Below are positions 33,696 through 41,734 of a DNA stretch of 50,030 bases, in pieces. Every line of letters starts with the position of its first letter. The first letter of the stretch is position 1. A program made the position numbers and the translations under genes. A model generated the notes under the pieces. The model was not told the DNA's origin. It worked only from the letters and a program-made list of their open reading frames with translations, and searched no databases. This DNA is from Deltaproteobacteria bacterium (GTDB lineage Bacteria > Desulfobacterota > DSM-4660 > Desulfatiglandales > HGW-15): NCBI GenBank assembly GCA_019310525.1, contig JAFDEE010000005.1:1-50030 (forward strand), in the 5' to 3' direction.

Positions 33696-34409
33696 CTATC
33701 TCCCGTTCTTCCCCGGAGGCACCCCTACCCTTCCTCGGTTCTCTATAAAGGCGTGTTCCTGGATACTCCTCTTGGCAAATTCCAGGTGCCTTCGCACCGC
33801 GGTGCCGATCCGCTTTTCGTCCCGTTTCTTAAGACACTCCAGGATGCCCTTGTGTCCTTCAATGGCCGCAAGAGCCGTCTCGGCCAGGTAGAGGCTCTCG
33901 ATCCGGTAACGCAGCATGTGGCGGCGTAACTGCTCGCACAGTTCCATCAAGCGTTCGCTGCCGCTCGCCCGGACCAGGATCTCGTGGAATTCCGCATCCC
34001 GTTCCACGAAGGCCTTTGGGTTGCCCTCTTTCACCTCCCTTTCAGCCTCTTCGATGTTCTTCTCCAACGCTCGAATATTTTTGGAGGTAATTCTTTTGAT
34101 GGCCCAGCGGGCAGCAAGGGTCTCGTTTACGGCCCTAATTTCACAGATCTCCTCGACCTCGTCCCAACTGAGCTGCTTCACCCTGTATCCCACGCGGGGA
34201 ATAGCCACAAGGAGGCCTTCCCTTTCCAGCAGGTGAAGGGCCTCCCTCACAGGGGTCCTCGAGGTCTTGATCTGTTTTGCAAGGCGCGTCTCTATCAACC
34301 GGGCGCCGGGTGCAATGTTGCCGTTAAGGATCTCGTCCCGAATGACCCGGTATACCTTTTCACGGATAGATACAGGGTTTTGGATCGAGATTTTCAGTGT
34401 GTTTTCCAA
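33696..34409 (-). CDS. GntR-family regulator with FCD domain
   Basis: This 237-residue DNA-binding regulator has a winged helix (about 13-78: VYRVIRDEILNGNIAPGARL, then SRTPVREALHLLEREGLL and RVGYRV). An all-helical FCD ligand-binding domain follows (about 88-215) with metal-ligand histidines in the expected helices (EFHEIL, RRHMLRY, EGHKGILE). FCD regulators sense small organic acids. The start is probably TTG 34409, since no ATG occurs before the HTH; the ribosome site is weak. It is encoded directly upstream of the oxidoreductase/TRAP locus and shares a candidate operator with it, so it is the likely local repressor. Confidence 0.9.
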   Translation of the reverse strand: MENTLKISIQNPVSIREKVYRVIRDEILNGNIAPGARLIETRLAKQIKTSRTPVREALHLLEREGLLVAIPRVGYRVKQLSWDEVEEICEIRAVNETLAARWAIKRITSKNIRALEKNIEEAEREVKEGNPKAFVERDAEFHEILVRASGSERLMELCEQLRRHMLRYRIESLYLAETALAAIEGHKGILECLKKRDEKRIGTAVRRHLEFAKRSIQEHAFIENRGRVGVPPGKNGR

Positions 34410-34512
34410 GACCAGGGTATAGCCTTTCTTTGAGATATAGGTTTCGGGGGGTTAAAGACCTTGAGCAGCCTTCCTGATGGAATCGGATTATTCCAAAGAA
34501 AGGCAATTATGT

Positions 34513-34525
34513 ATACTGTACCCCA
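34513..34525 (-). promoter_or_regulatory. Candidate GntR operator before the regulator's own gene
   Basis: Second copy of the 13-base word TGGGGTACAGTAT (minus strand), the same orientation and the same place just downstream of the -10 as at 33520-33532. This suggests autoregulation. Confidence 0.65.
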
Positions 34526-34526
34526 A

Positions 34527-34554
34527 TTTACAGAACCCTCTCAACACCTGTCAA
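34527..34554 (-). promoter_or_regulatory. Candidate sigma70 promoter of the GntR gene
   Basis: On the minus strand TTGACA (34549-34554, perfect) and TGTAAA (34527-34532, 4/6) with a 16-base spacer. The candidate operator abuts the -10. The start codon is about 115 bases downstream. Confidence 0.6.
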
Positions 34555-34844
34555 GGGAAAAAACAGGCGCCTCAAACAAGATTTTTTGAGACTTTTGGTC
34601 AAAACAGGGTATGCCGCTTAAAGCAGGGGACGTTATTTCAGTCAATTTTTTGACGCATATCAAAAAACCGTGTGTCCCACGAAGATCGAAATTTCCAGGA
34701 CCCCTTTCTCAGGGCACCGTGAAACAGGTGCGGCAAAATTCACCCTTTCTTAAAAAACCGGCACATTTTCTGCAATTAGTTTTTTTTGTCTCCGTCTATA
34801 AATTCAGGCAATTTTACTGAAGGCCGATCCTTCGGCCTGTCAGG
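34555..34844. other. Upstream region of the sigma54 activator gene
   Basis: AT-rich DNA with no ORF of note. A perfect small hairpin AGGCCGA-TCCT-TCGGCCT at 34821-34838 lies just before the activator's start codon and could affect its translation. TATAAA at 34797-34802 is a possible -10 without a clear -35. Confidence 0.35.
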
Positions 34845-37007
34845 ATGAAAACCGGGAAAGGCCCATTTTCCAAAACTCGAGACATGAAACGTCCACTGTT
34901 TGACATAGGAATCGATTTCAGGAAGATCTATGATCAGTTCGCTGACCCGGTCTTCCTCGTCGATTCGGATTCGGGGCGGATCCTTGACTGCAACAGCGAA
35001 GCGCTGATTCGATACGGATACTCCCGTGACGAATTCCTCCGGATGACACCCTTAGATCTCCATCCTCCGGAAGAAAGGGAGAGAGCGCTCAGAAACCTCC
35101 GGGAATCCCGACATACGGGTCCTCATCTCTATCATCACCTCACCAAGGACGGCCGCCGCATTCCTGTGGAAGTCAACACGAGTTTTATCCACCTGGAAGG
35201 CAAATCCACGATTCAGGTCAGCATCATCAGGGATATCTCCGAGAGGCAGGAGAACGCCGAGCGGCTCCGGCAAAGTGAGATTCGGTTCAGGCAACTCTTC
35301 GAGCAGTGCAACGACGGCGTGATCATTCACCGGGCGGGACAAATCCTGGAAGTAAATCACCGAACCTGCGAGATGCTGGGTTACACCAAGCAGGAACTCC
35401 TCTCGATGAGCATCCCTGAGCTTCACGCAAAAGAAAACCGCATTGAATCCCGTCAAAGGCTCATTTCCATCCAGTCCGGGGCCCCGATGGTCTTCGAGAC
35501 CCAGTGGCTGCGGAAGGACGGGACACCGGTTGATCTGGAAATCAGCTCCCGTGTCATTGTGCCTGAAAAGCAGATCGTTCAAGGTATTGTGAGGGACATA
35601 ACCGAACGCAAGCGTGTGGAAGAGGCCCTCAGGAGCAGCGAAGAGCGCTACCGAATCCTCGCTGAAAACGTGGCCGACGGGGTCGCTGTCCTGGTCAATG
35701 ACAGGTTCACTTACGTAAACGACGCCATGGTGGAGATCTTCGGATACGAAAAAGAATATCTCCTTTCCATGGATCCGGTCCACCTGATACGGGAAGAATA
35801 CAGGAAAGAATTCGAGGGCGCTCTTTTCGCGGTGGGCAAGGAGACCCATGTTCCGCCGTTTCAGTCTCCCGCAATTCGTGTCGATGGGACGGAGATCTGG
35901 ACTGAGCAGCATCTGAACCGGATCGTCTGGGAAGGTCGGCCGGCTGTTCTTGCCACTATCCGTGACGTTACGGAAACAAGACAGCGGGAATTGGAGATGA
36001 TCCAGGAAACAGAGTTCCTGCGCAAGGAAAACGCCAGACTCCGAAACGGGTTCAAGGACCGCTTCAGGTTCGGTGACATCATCGGCAAGAGCCCCGCCAT
36101 GCAGGAGGTCTATGAACTTATTCTCAAATGCTCGGTTTCAGACGTCAATGTAGTGATCTACGGGGAATCCGGCACCGGTAAAGAACTCGTGGCCCGAACC
36201 ATACACCGGATGAGCGAGGCCCGGGAGAAGCCCTTCGTGCCTGTAAACTGCGGGGCCATCCCTGAATCCCTGTTCGAAAGCGAGTTCTTCGGGCACCGGA
36301 AAGGTGCCTTCACAGGGGCTGTGGCCGACAAGCACGGGTACTTCGACCTGGCCCAGGGAGGCACCCTTTTTCTGGACGAGATCGGGGAACTGCCCCTTGC
36401 CATGCAGGCCAAACTTCTCCGGGCCATCGACGGCGGAGGATACATGCCAGTTGGAGGCAACCAATTCAAAGAGGCGCGCTTCCGTATACTGGCGGCCACC
36501 AACCGTGACCTGTATGAATACGTCCTAAAGGGTCTGATGAGGGAAGACTTCTTTTACCGGATCCATATCATCCCCATCCACCTCCCCCCCCTCAGGGAGA
36601 GGAAGGAGGACATTCCTATTCTTGTGGAACATTTCATTCAGTCGAGCGGATATAAGGGAAGTTCTTTCCCTATTCCGGCAAAGATTATGGATGCCCTTTG
36701 CAACTACGACTGGCCGGGAAACGTGAGAGAGCTTCAGAACGTTCTCAACCGCTACCTCACGGTCAGACGACTGGACCTTACCGGAAAACGCCCGTCTCCC
36801 TCTCCTTCCAAATCTCAAGGCGGGGCCCATGGTTCTCCGACCTACCCCCGGAATCTCCGTCGGGCCCTGGATCTCTTTGAGAAGTCGTGTATTGAGCGGG
36901 CCTTGGAGAAAAACCGGTGGCACCGGGGAAAGACCGCAGCAGAGCTGGGTATTCCCCCAAGGACTTTGCACAGGAAGATGAAAAAATTCAGGCTGATATC
37001 GTCTTAA
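34845..37007 (+). CDS. PAS-domain sigma54-dependent transcriptional activator
   Basis: This 720-residue enhancer-binding protein has three N-terminal PAS domains (about 22-135, 145-258, 265-380; the first has FADPVFLVDSDSGRILDCNS). An AAA+ domain (about 405-640) holds Walker A GESGTGKE (from about 440), the sigma54-contacting GAFTGA loop (487-492) and Walker B TLFLDEIGE. The C-terminal Fis-type helix-turn-helix (about 675-718) includes AAELGIPPRTLHRKMKKF. No membrane segment is seen, so sensing is cytoplasmic, perhaps of redox state or a small ligand. ATG 34845 is preceded by CAGG. A sigma54 promoter lies about 180 bases beyond its 3' end. Confidence 0.94.
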   Translation: MKTGKGPFSKTRDMKRPLFDIGIDFRKIYDQFADPVFLVDSDSGRILDCNSEALIRYGYSRDEFLRMTPLDLHPPEERERALRNLRESRHTGPHLYHHLTKDGRRIPVEVNTSFIHLEGKSTIQVSIIRDISERQENAERLRQSEIRFRQLFEQCNDGVIIHRAGQILEVNHRTCEMLGYTKQELLSMSIPELHAKENRIESRQRLISIQSGAPMVFETQWLRKDGTPVDLEISSRVIVPEKQIVQGIVRDITERKRVEEALRSSEERYRILAENVADGVAVLVNDRFTYVNDAMVEIFGYEKEYLLSMDPVHLIREEYRKEFEGALFAVGKETHVPPFQSPAIRVDGTEIWTEQHLNRIVWEGRPAVLATIRDVTETRQRELEMIQETEFLRKENARLRNGFKDRFRFGDIIGKSPAMQEVYELILKCSVSDVNVVIYGESGTGKELVARTIHRMSEAREKPFVPVNCGAIPESLFESEFFGHRKGAFTGAVADKHGYFDLAQGGTLFLDEIGELPLAMQAKLLRAIDGGGYMPVGGNQFKEARFRILAATNRDLYEYVLKGLMREDFFYRIHIIPIHLPPLRERKEDIPILVEHFIQSSGYKGSSFPIPAKIMDALCNYDWPGNVRELQNVLNRYLTVRRLDLTGKRPSPSPSKSQGGAHGSPTYPRNLRRALDLFEKSCIERALEKNRWHRGKTAAELGIPPRTLHRKMKKFRLISS

Positions 37008-37097
37008 TCCCGGCCACTTTTGACCGATCGTCAATTTCCCCTTTTATTTCCAAAAGTTATACAATTCACCCCTGCTCAATCCGGTCAAAACCGGCCG

Positions 37098-37115
37098 AAA
37101 TCAAGGACTTGATTT
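37098..37115. promoter_or_regulatory. Palindrome, candidate sigma54 activator binding site
   Basis: AAATCAAGGACTTGATTT is a perfect 18-base inverted repeat (8-base arms, 2-base centre) whose near edge lies 73 bases upstream of the -24 box at 37188. This is the expected distance for an upstream activator sequence. A second shorter palindrome, CCGGT-CAAA-ACCGG, lies at 37081-37094. Confidence 0.6.
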
Positions 37116-37187
37116 AACTGTCGCCCGATATCCCTTCTTAAATATTTATCCTATAAATTCAGTGCATTATCCGCTTTTCCATCGACC

Positions 37188-37203
37188 TGGCATACCTATT
37201 GCC
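37188..37203 (+). promoter_or_regulatory. sigma54 (-24/-12) promoter
   Basis: TGGCATACCTATTGCC has the invariant GG and GC with the required 10-base spacing and matches the consensus TGGCACG-N4-TTGCA at the key positions. The receiver-protein start codon is 52 bases downstream. Confidence 0.82.
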
Positions 37204-37255
37204 TTTATGAATGGAGAAACGGGAACGCTTTTAAATTTCAAGAGGTGAAAGGGAT

Positions 37256-37696
37256 ATGGATATCCTGATCGTGGAAGATGATGCCTGGACCGCTTCCGCC
37301 CTGAAATCCAACATGGAAAAGTGGAACCATCACGTGGAGGCCATCAATACCTGCAAGGAGGCCCTGAACCGTGCGGAAGAGAAAAGATTCGATCTTGCAA
37401 TCCTCGACATCTTTCTGCCGGACGGCAAGGGACATCAACTGATCCCCCACCTCAAGGCCCTGAATCATGATATTGGAATCGTCACCATGACCGGGTCCAA
37501 TTCAAGGGAACTTGAACTGGAGGTCAGGCAGGAGGGCATTTCTTTTTACCTCATCAAACCCTTGAGCCTGAAAGACCTGAAGAGGATCGTCGACCATATG
37601 AACAACAGGTTGAAAAAAGAGCCGAAAACTCCCTCCTTCATCTCATCCGTGAACAATGGCAACATATTCAATGATAGCGAGAATGAAAGGGGGTGA
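37256..37696 (+). CDS. Stand-alone response regulator receiver protein
   Basis: This 146-residue single receiver domain has acidic residues ED (7-9), phosphoacceptor Asp51 in LAILDIFLPDG, Thr79 and Lys101 (FYLIKPL). A tail of about 25 residues, polar and Asn/Glu-rich, carries no output domain. It may act by protein-protein contact in the manner of CheY or Spo0F. ATG 37256 has AGAGGTGAAAGG upstream. It lies under the sigma54 promoter and ahead of a Cache protein and a chemoreceptor, with no kinase gene nearby. Confidence 0.9.
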   Translation: MDILIVEDDAWTASALKSNMEKWNHHVEAINTCKEALNRAEEKRFDLAILDIFLPDGKGHQLIPHLKALNHDIGIVTMTGSNSRELELEVRQEGISFYLIKPLSLKDLKRIVDHMNNRLKKEPKTPSFISSVNNGNIFNDSENERG

Positions 37697-37701
37697 ATAT
37701 C

Positions 37702-37746
37702 ATGCTCGAAATTGACAAGGTTCTTTTCAAGGATGTCGTTACTTAG
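37702..37746 (+). other. Fourteen-codon ORF abutting a repeat insertion
   Basis: ATG 37702, behind AAAGGGGGTG, opens MLEIDKVLFKDVVT and stops at TAG, whose last base is the first base of the repeat at 37746. Deleting the repeat and one copy of the apparent TACTT duplication would give TGA at the same codon. The ORF was therefore equally short before the insertion, or the site had already decayed. It could be a leader peptide or chance. Confidence 0.25.
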
Positions 37747-37895
37747 TGCCCATCCACAAATGTATTTTGGGCACTTGCAAGTTTCCAATCCAGAAAAGAG
37801 CTGTTTTTCACGAGATCAAGGAACCTTGGGACCCAACCGAAGGGTGAAGAGTCCAAGCGAAACGCGGACAAAAGGAGCCATTTATGGATGGAAAC
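37746..37895. mobile_element. MITE-like element between signalling genes
   Basis: A 150-bp non-coding element whose ends read GTGCCCATCCACAAATG (left) and, on the opposite strand, GTTTCCATCCATAAATG (right). It is flanked by TACTT(A) and TACTT(G), an imperfect target duplication. Bases 37828-37869 are related in inverted orientation to 24936-24977. It separates the receiver gene from the Cache gene. Confidence 0.75.
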
Positions 37896-37953
37896 TACTT
37901 GAAATGGCAGCGTAGCGGGGAAAGAACCCAAGTACGAAAAAAAGGAGGAAATC

Positions 37954-38424
37954 ATGAGAATAAAAATGTTTGTTTTTTCCCTTTTTTTGGTCATTGGAAC
38001 TGGTTTTTCAGGAAGCGCCATGGCCGAAACCAAGGCCACGGCGGATGAGTGTGTTGCAAAGTGCAAAGAGGGGGCACAAATGGTTAACCAGCTTGGACTG
38101 GATGCAACCCTTGTAAAAATAAATGAGAGACACGGCCCTTTTGTCTGGAAAGACACCTATATTTTTGCAATCGATATCGATAAGGGAACCGTCATTGCTC
38201 ATCCCATTAAGCCAAAGTTGATTGGCAAAAAGCTCGTGGGCATCAAAGATGTTAATGGTAAAATGTTTTTTGCGGAATTCCTGAAGATCGCCAAATCGAG
38301 TGGTGAGGGATGGGTAAGCTATATGTGGCCGAAACCGGGAGAAAAGAAGCCTTCCCCGAAAAAAACGTATGTATACAGAGTTCCCGGATTATCAGTGGCC
38401 CTGTTGGCGGGAATATATGAATAG
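37954..38424 (+). CDS. Secreted single-domain Cache protein
   Basis: The 156-residue protein has a signal peptide (MRIKMFVFSLFLVIGTGFSG, cleavage near SAMA-ETKA). The rest is a single Cache (sCache_2-like) domain: helix with NQLGLDATLVKINERHGPFV, then DTYIFAIDIDKGTVIAHPIK, GKKLVGIKDVNGKMFF and GWVSYMWPKPGEKKPSPKKT. Cache domains are usually the sensor part of chemoreceptors and kinases. Here the domain is free in the periplasm and may bind ligand and present it to a receptor. ATG 37954 has AAGGAGG upstream; the chemoreceptor gene follows by 77 bases. Confidence 0.88.
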   Translation: MRIKMFVFSLFLVIGTGFSGSAMAETKATADECVAKCKEGAQMVNQLGLDATLVKINERHGPFVWKDTYIFAIDIDKGTVIAHPIKPKLIGKKLVGIKDVNGKMFFAEFLKIAKSSGEGWVSYMWPKPGEKKPSPKKTYVYRVPGLSVALLAGIYE

Positions 38425-38431
38425 GCCTACA

Positions 38432-38476
38432 GGGCGGACGGTCCGGCACGTAACCCCGCGGGCCCGCCGCCCTTTT
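38432..38476 (+). terminator. Weak terminator-like hairpin after the Cache gene
   Basis: GGGCGG (38432-38437) can pair with CCGCCC (38467-38472), followed by TTTT. The 29-base loop is GC-rich and may fold further. It might attenuate read-through into the chemoreceptor gene. Confidence 0.35.
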
Positions 38477-38501
38477 CATATTCGCTTCCTGGAGGCTGAA
38501 A

Positions 38502-40436
38502 ATGTTTAATATCAGTCGGTTTAACAAATTTACCATTAGATCCAGAGTGTTTCTTCTTCCCTTTCTGGGGATTCTCGGAATCGTATTCCTGGCGGGTACG
38601 AATTGGTACCTAAACCAATCCATCAGGCAGGCCCATCAGATCGGTTCGGACAGTAGAGAGGCGATGAACAAAGTGCTCAGACTTATGAATATTGAAGAGG
38701 AATTCATCGCCTTCCATGACAGCGCCTTGCTTAAACAACACAAGAAAGAGCAGGAAGTACTGAGAAGGAACCTCGAGTCCCTCCGGAAGGTGGTAAAAGA
38801 CATAAACGGAAAGGCCTTTCTTGAAAACATTGAAAAAGCATCAAGGTCCCATGATAGCTTCTTCAGAGAATTGACCGTTAATATCAATCAAATCGACGGG
38901 GGCCAGCTCTCCCTATTGAAAAACGTCCAAAAGGTAAATCAAACCCTTGAATCCGTAATAGATTCGATAGATACAGAGGCAGCCGAACTTGTCATGGAAG
39001 GAGATACCATTGACGAAAACAAAAGTTCTCTCCGAAAGGAACTAAACGACTTCCGCATGTTGGTTGATGAAGATGCCCTAAATATCCAGAATCTGTTTTT
39101 GTTCAGGGATGTCGAAAAATTCAAGAAACGCAACGGCGAGCTTTCAAAAAAAATGAAGCTCGCCCAAGAAAATATCGAAACACTCCTTGAGAATATAAAA
39201 TCAGATGAATTCCTTGAAAAATGGCGTTTCGCAAAAACAGGAGCGGAAAAAATCGGCAAAGATATAAATCTGTTATTCCTAGAATGGGGCAAAAATCAGC
39301 GAATCACGCCTGAACTGAAAAGGACTGGGGACGAAATCGCGGAATTGGCGGCAAAGATTGCCGAAACCGCAAAAGATAGAATTACACGGACCAACAAGTT
39401 AAGCAATAAGGCCTCCTTGATGTCGGTATTTGGAGGCATTCTTTTTCTTCTCATACCAGGCTATTTTATTACCAAGTCGATTAACCGATCCCTGAAATTG
39501 CAAATCGGAATGCTTTCAGAAGGAGCTGAACAAGTAGCCTCCGCCTCCGAGCAGATTTCAACCGCCAGCCAATCCCTTGCAGAAGGTGCATCAGAGCAAG
39601 CAGCCTCCATCGAGGAAACCTCCTCTTCACTGGAAGAAATGTCCTCAATGACGAAGCAGAATGCCGAGAACGCCAAAGAAGCCGACGACCTCATGAAGGA
39701 GACCAATAGAGTGGTGGGTACCGCTACCCGATCCATGGAAGAACTCACCGATTCAATGGAAGAGATTTCCAAAGCCAGTGGAGAGACACAAAAGATCATC
39801 AAAACCATCGACGAGATCGCTTTCCAGACCAATCTCCTAGCCCTGAATGCGGCGGTTGAGGCAGCGAGGGCTGGAGAAGCGGGGGCCGGATTCGCCGTGG
39901 TGGCCGACGAGGTGCGGAACCTGGCCATGCGTGCGGCCGAGGCGGCCCGGAATACGGCCGGGTTGATTGAAGGGACCGTCAAGAAGATCAAACAAGGTTC
40001 TGAAATCGTCACCCATACCAATTCCGCATTCGGGGAGGTCGCCGGAAATGCATCCAAGGTGGGAGAGCTTGTTGCAGAGATAGCTGCAGCATCAACGGAA
40101 CAGGCCCGAGGGATCGAACAGGTCAATAAGGCTGTCGCCGAGATGGATAGGGTAGTTCAACAAACGGCAGGCAATGCGGAAGAATCTGCTTCAGCCTCTG
40201 AGGAGATGAACGCTCAGGCCGAACAGATGAAATCAATAGTCGATGATCTCATTGCCCTTGTGGGAGGAGGTGGTAATTCCTCAAAAGAGAGGAAGCTGGC
40301 AACACAGGAGGCATCCTTTCTCCCATTAAAAAATGCCGCCGGCCTTGAAAAACGAAAGGTTACCCACCTGAAGGAAGAAAAAAAATCTCCGAAACAGATC
40401 ATCCCTATGGATGATGATGGATTTCAAAACTTCTAA
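38502..40436 (+). CDS. Methyl-accepting chemotaxis protein with C-terminal docking-like tail
   Basis: This 644-residue chemoreceptor has a first membrane helix at about 16-35 and an all-helical periplasmic region at about 36-305, comparable in size to the HBM-type four-helix sensor. A second membrane helix lies at about 307-326. The cytoplasmic signalling domain has the conserved hairpin tip [20 protein letters not shown] (about 436-455). Only about 15 residues (TKSINRSLK...) separate the second membrane helix from the methylation helices, so a full HAMP domain is absent. The last five residues, GFQNF, fit the x-[HFYW]-x-x-[HFYW] pentapeptide that tethers CheR/CheB. It follows the secreted Cache protein, a possible ligand-binding partner. 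Confidence 0.94.
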   Translation: MFNISRFNKFTIRSRVFLLPFLGILGIVFLAGTNWYLNQSIRQAHQIGSDSREAMNKVLRLMNIEEEFIAFHDSALLKQHKKEQEVLRRNLESLRKVVKDINGKAFLENIEKASRSHDSFFRELTVNINQIDGGQLSLLKNVQKVNQTLESVIDSIDTEAAELVMEGDTIDENKSSLRKELNDFRMLVDEDALNIQNLFLFRDVEKFKKRNGELSKKMKLAQENIETLLENIKSDEFLEKWRFAKTGAEKIGKDINLLFLEWGKNQRITPELKRTGDEIAELAAKIAETAKDRITRTNKLSNKASLMSVFGGILFLLIPGYFITKSINRSLKLQIGMLSEGAEQVASASEQISTASQSLAEGASEQAASIEETSSSLEEMSSMTKQNAENAKEADDLMKETNRVVGTATRSMEELTDSMEEISKASGETQKIIKTIDEIAFQTNLLALNAAVEAARAGEAGAGFAVVADEVRNLAMRAAEAARNTAGLIEGTVKKIKQGSEIVTHTNSAFGEVAGNASKVGELVAEIAAASTEQARGIEQVNKAVAEMDRVVQQTAGNAEESASASEEMNAQAEQMKSIVDDLIALVGGGGNSSKERKLATQEASFLPLKNAAGLEKRKVTHLKEEKKSPKQIIPMDDDGFQNF

Positions 40437-40507
40437 AAGATTGTTGTATCCCCACACAAGCCGTGGGCCATATTCCTTGGGGCTTGGGAAAACCAGGGAA
40501 TGAAGGG

Positions 40508-41734
40508 CTACATCACGTCCTTGTCGCTCTCCCTTACGGCCCGATCAATCTCCGCCTGGAGTTGGGGCGGGAGCCCTGGGATGTCTACGTTCAAAAAGCC
40601 CCGAACGATCGTGGCCGTAGCCTCTTCTTCGCTCAGGCCCCGGCTCATGAGATAATGGATCTCCTCTTGGGCGATCTTCCCCACGGCCGCCTCGTGCGAC
40701 ATCTCCACCCCGTCGGCGTGCCCTTCCAGTTCAGGGATAGCGTGGATCATGCCTCCGTTCAGCAGCAGCCCTTTGCATTCCAAGTGGGCCTTGATCCCGG
40801 GCACCTCGCCGATTAGATGGCCCCGGTTTATGATGTTGCCACCGTTGCTGATGGTTCGTGCCACGATCTCCGCCCGGTCCCCTTCTTCCCTGAGGTAAAT
40901 TCGGCCCCCAAGATCGATCTCGCAACCGGGGTTCCCGACTATGATGCTGTAGAACCTGGCCACCGCATTTTTCCCTACCAGGTAAGTGGTGGGATACATC
41001 TGAACGGACTTAACGGGTTTCATAGAGATGTAGTTGCTCAGGAAAAGTCCGCCCTCCTCCACCCTCGCAACCGACCGGGGTCTTACCACCATGTCCTCCG
41101 CCCAGTTGTGTATCATGGTGAAGGTCATCCTGGCATTCTTCTTGACATAGAACTCCGATACGCCTACATGGAGGCCCCGCTTCATGTGGGGAGAGGTGGC
41201 GCACCCCGTGATCACGTGAAGCTCGGAACCCTCTTCGGCCACGATAATGTTATGCACATTCTGCTGGAGGCCCTCTTTGTCCAGATACAGGCATGTCTGT
41301 ATGGGATAGACGGACCTGCTTCCAGGAAGGGCGCGGATGAGATACCCGTCGTGGAGTTCCAGTTCGGCCGCCGCGGTGAACTTGTCCGTTTCCACGTCCG
41401 CAAGTTTCCAGTAATACTTGTCCACCCAGTCGTAAGTTTCCAGGGCCTTGCGGATAGGGATCACCTCGATTCCGTCCCGGGGGGCATGGCAGTGAATCAC
41501 CGTGGTATCCTTCTGGAAAAAGGTCCCGCTCCGCTCACGCTTGGTGACGTCCAGTCCGGACATGATGAGTTGTTTCTGCTCCTCCTCGGGGAGGGCGCAA
41601 AGGTCTTCATCGGCCAGATAAGAATGGGGTACCGGGGCCGCATCAAATTCCTCGAGATCCACGTCGGACCCGATGGCCGGCTTTTTATTCACAGCCTTGA
41701 GGGCCTTCTCCTTTAGTTCGTCCCTGTTATACAT
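40508..41734 (-). CDS. SufB/SufD-family Fe-S scaffold protein (minimal type)
   Basis: The 408-residue protein belongs to the SufB/SufD family, in which a right-handed beta-helix holds the nascent Fe-S cluster. Cys320 (HLECKGLLLNGG) and His347-Glu348 (EMSHEAAVGKI) match in sequence and spacing the catalytic Cys405 and His433/Glu434 of E. coli SufB, so it is SufB-like rather than SufD-like. At about 410 residues it is shorter than standard SufB (about 470-495). ATG 41734 follows AAGGAG by 8 bases. Its start overlaps the SufC-like gene by 22 bases. No sufS, sufE or sufU is present nearby. Confidence 0.9.
   Translation of the reverse strand: MYNRDELKEKALKAVNKKPAIGSDVDLEEFDAAPVPHSYLADEDLCALPEEEQKQLIMSGLDVTKRERSGTFFQKDTTVIHCHAPRDGIEVIPIRKALETYDWVDKYYWKLADVETDKFTAAAELELHDGYLIRALPGSRSVYPIQTCLYLDKEGLQQNVHNIIVAEEGSELHVITGCATSPHMKRGLHVGVSEFYVKKNARMTFTMIHNWAEDMVVRPRSVARVEEGGLFLSNYISMKPVKSVQMYPTTYLVGKNAVARFYSIIVGNPGCEIDLGGRIYLREEGDRAEIVARTISNGGNIINRGHLIGEVPGIKAHLECKGLLLNGGMIHAIPELEGHADGVEMSHEAAVGKIAQEEIHYLMSRGLSEEEATATIVRGFLNVDIPGLPPQLQAEIDRAVRESDKDVM

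Noticed and set aside
35052-35912. A 286-codon minus-strand ORF inside the PAS region of the sigma54 activator
   Set aside because: It is the complement of well-conserved PAS domains and has no family resemblance.
37702-37746. A gene truncated by the mobile element
   Set aside because: Removing the element and one duplication copy yields TGA at the same codon, so there is no evidence of a longer gene before insertion.
40817-41716. A 299-codon plus-strand ORF opposite the SufB-like gene
   Set aside because: The opposite strand carries conserved SufB residues; this frame has no motif and no ribosome-binding site.
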